Origin: Cyanobacteria bacterium UBA2855
GTDB taxonomy: Bacteria > Cyanobacteriota > Vampirovibrionia > Gastranaerophilales > Gastranaerophilaceae
DNA length: 64,000 bases
NCBI GenBank assembly: GCA_002350725.1
Contig: DEFJ01000002.1
Coordinates: 74,124-138,123, forward strand
Direction: 5' to 3'
Positions 63,791 through 64,000 of this stretch are shown here, in pieces. How positions within the stretch are numbered: position 1 is the stretch's first letter; every line of letters starts with the position of its first letter. The notes beneath the pieces are model-generated. The model worked only from the letters and a program-made list of their open reading frames with translations, was not told the DNA's origin and ran no database searches. A program made the position numbers and the translations under genes.

Positions 63791-64000
63791 TGCAAAAAAC
63801 ATTTTGGAATATATATAAAACTTTTTTTAAAATTGGCGCACTACTACTCGGAGGCGGATATGTAATTTTACCGATGTTGCAATCGGAAATCTCAGAGAAA
63901 AAAGGTTGGGCAACAACAGATGAAATAATAGAGTATTATGCCTTATCCCAAAGTTTACCTGGAGTAATTGCTGCAAATATATCAATATTTGTAGGGCAAA
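63791..64000 (+). CDS. Chromate transporter family protein, N-terminal part (cut by window edge)
   Basis: The 70 visible residues (MQKTFWNIYKTFFKIGALL onward) match the start of ChrA-type CHR-domain transporters: FKIGALLLGGGYVILPML, then ALSQSLPGVIAANISIFVGQ. It overlaps no other gene and starts 2 nt after atpC, so it is probably transcribed with atpD-atpC. In many gut bacteria CHR proteins occur as two half-size subunits; whether this is one cannot be seen. Confidence 0.8.

Overview
The window reads as an AT-rich, Gram-negative, fermentative, non-photosynthetic relative of Cyanobacteria, most likely a gut Melainabacteria/Vampirovibrionia member of the Gastranaerophilales type. This placement is inference. 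It rests on ATP synthase beta and epsilon genes standing alone as a pair (the cyanobacterial arrangement), a HEAT/phycobilisome-lyase-repeat protein, LpxA plus an MCE/MlaD protein and RseP (an outer-membrane cell plan), pyruvate formate-lyase fermentation, and several lineage-specific secreted or membrane proteins. No photosynthesis or respiratory-chain genes are visible. No rRNA, tRNA, CRISPR array, insertion sequence or prophage was found.

Layout. 1-4361 (minus): YggU-type protein, a secreted serpin-like protein, uvrC without its C-terminal HhH domain, lpxA, and the start of a gltD-like oxidoreductase. 4438-8524: spoT/rel, a Cys-rich secreted protein, miaB. 8516-11729 (minus): a pyruvate formate-lyase operon in which the enzyme is encoded as two polypeptides, a 705-residue body and a separate 79-residue glycyl-radical subunit, followed by the activase. 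11903-16962: family 4 uracil-DNA glycosylase, NhaC-like antiporter, pheT and an SH3-like secreted protein. 17180-24943: gltX, gapA, a structured GC-richer locus with a 51-codon ORF, ferredoxin, deoB, alaS. 24993-29975 (minus): a five-gene cell-surface operon (two small/TPR exported proteins, GHL10 glycoside hydrolase, GT2, NDP-sugar epimerase). 30066-38888: ispG, phosphoesterase, mutL, orphan DNA methyltransferase, holin-like protein, ferritin-like protein, M29 aminopeptidase, acyl-CoA dehydratase activase. 39031-49010: DUF3137 protein, dapF, rpsF-ssb-rpsR, PC4-like protein, priA, GT2 with a Cys-rich tail, and an 814-residue membrane protein with an internal duplication. 49011-49552 is a gene-free stretch with repeats and a well-folded RNA candidate. 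49553-64000: LysM protein, trmFO, histidine kinase, HEAT protein, HIT protein, speE, rseP, GT2, XRE regulator, punA, rpoZ, mlaD-like gene, upp, atpD-atpC, and the start of a chromate transporter.

How the genes fit together. Most are housekeeping (translation, repair, nucleotide salvage, peptidoglycan, isoprenoid and lipid A precursors) in short operons separated by clear, often bidirectional terminators. Energy metabolism is fermentative: GAPDH, PFL with its activase, ferredoxin and an activase of the 2-hydroxyacyl-CoA dehydratase type. Most starts have a Shine-Dalgarno sequence, but uvrC, the uracil-DNA glycosylase, the antiporter, the histidine kinase and mlaD have a -10 box exactly 6 nt before the ATG and no Shine-Dalgarno, which suggests leaderless mRNAs. 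The points most worth following up are the split PFL, the HhH-less UvrC, the leaderless promoters, and the two candidate structured RNA loci (20341-20622 and 49389-49519).
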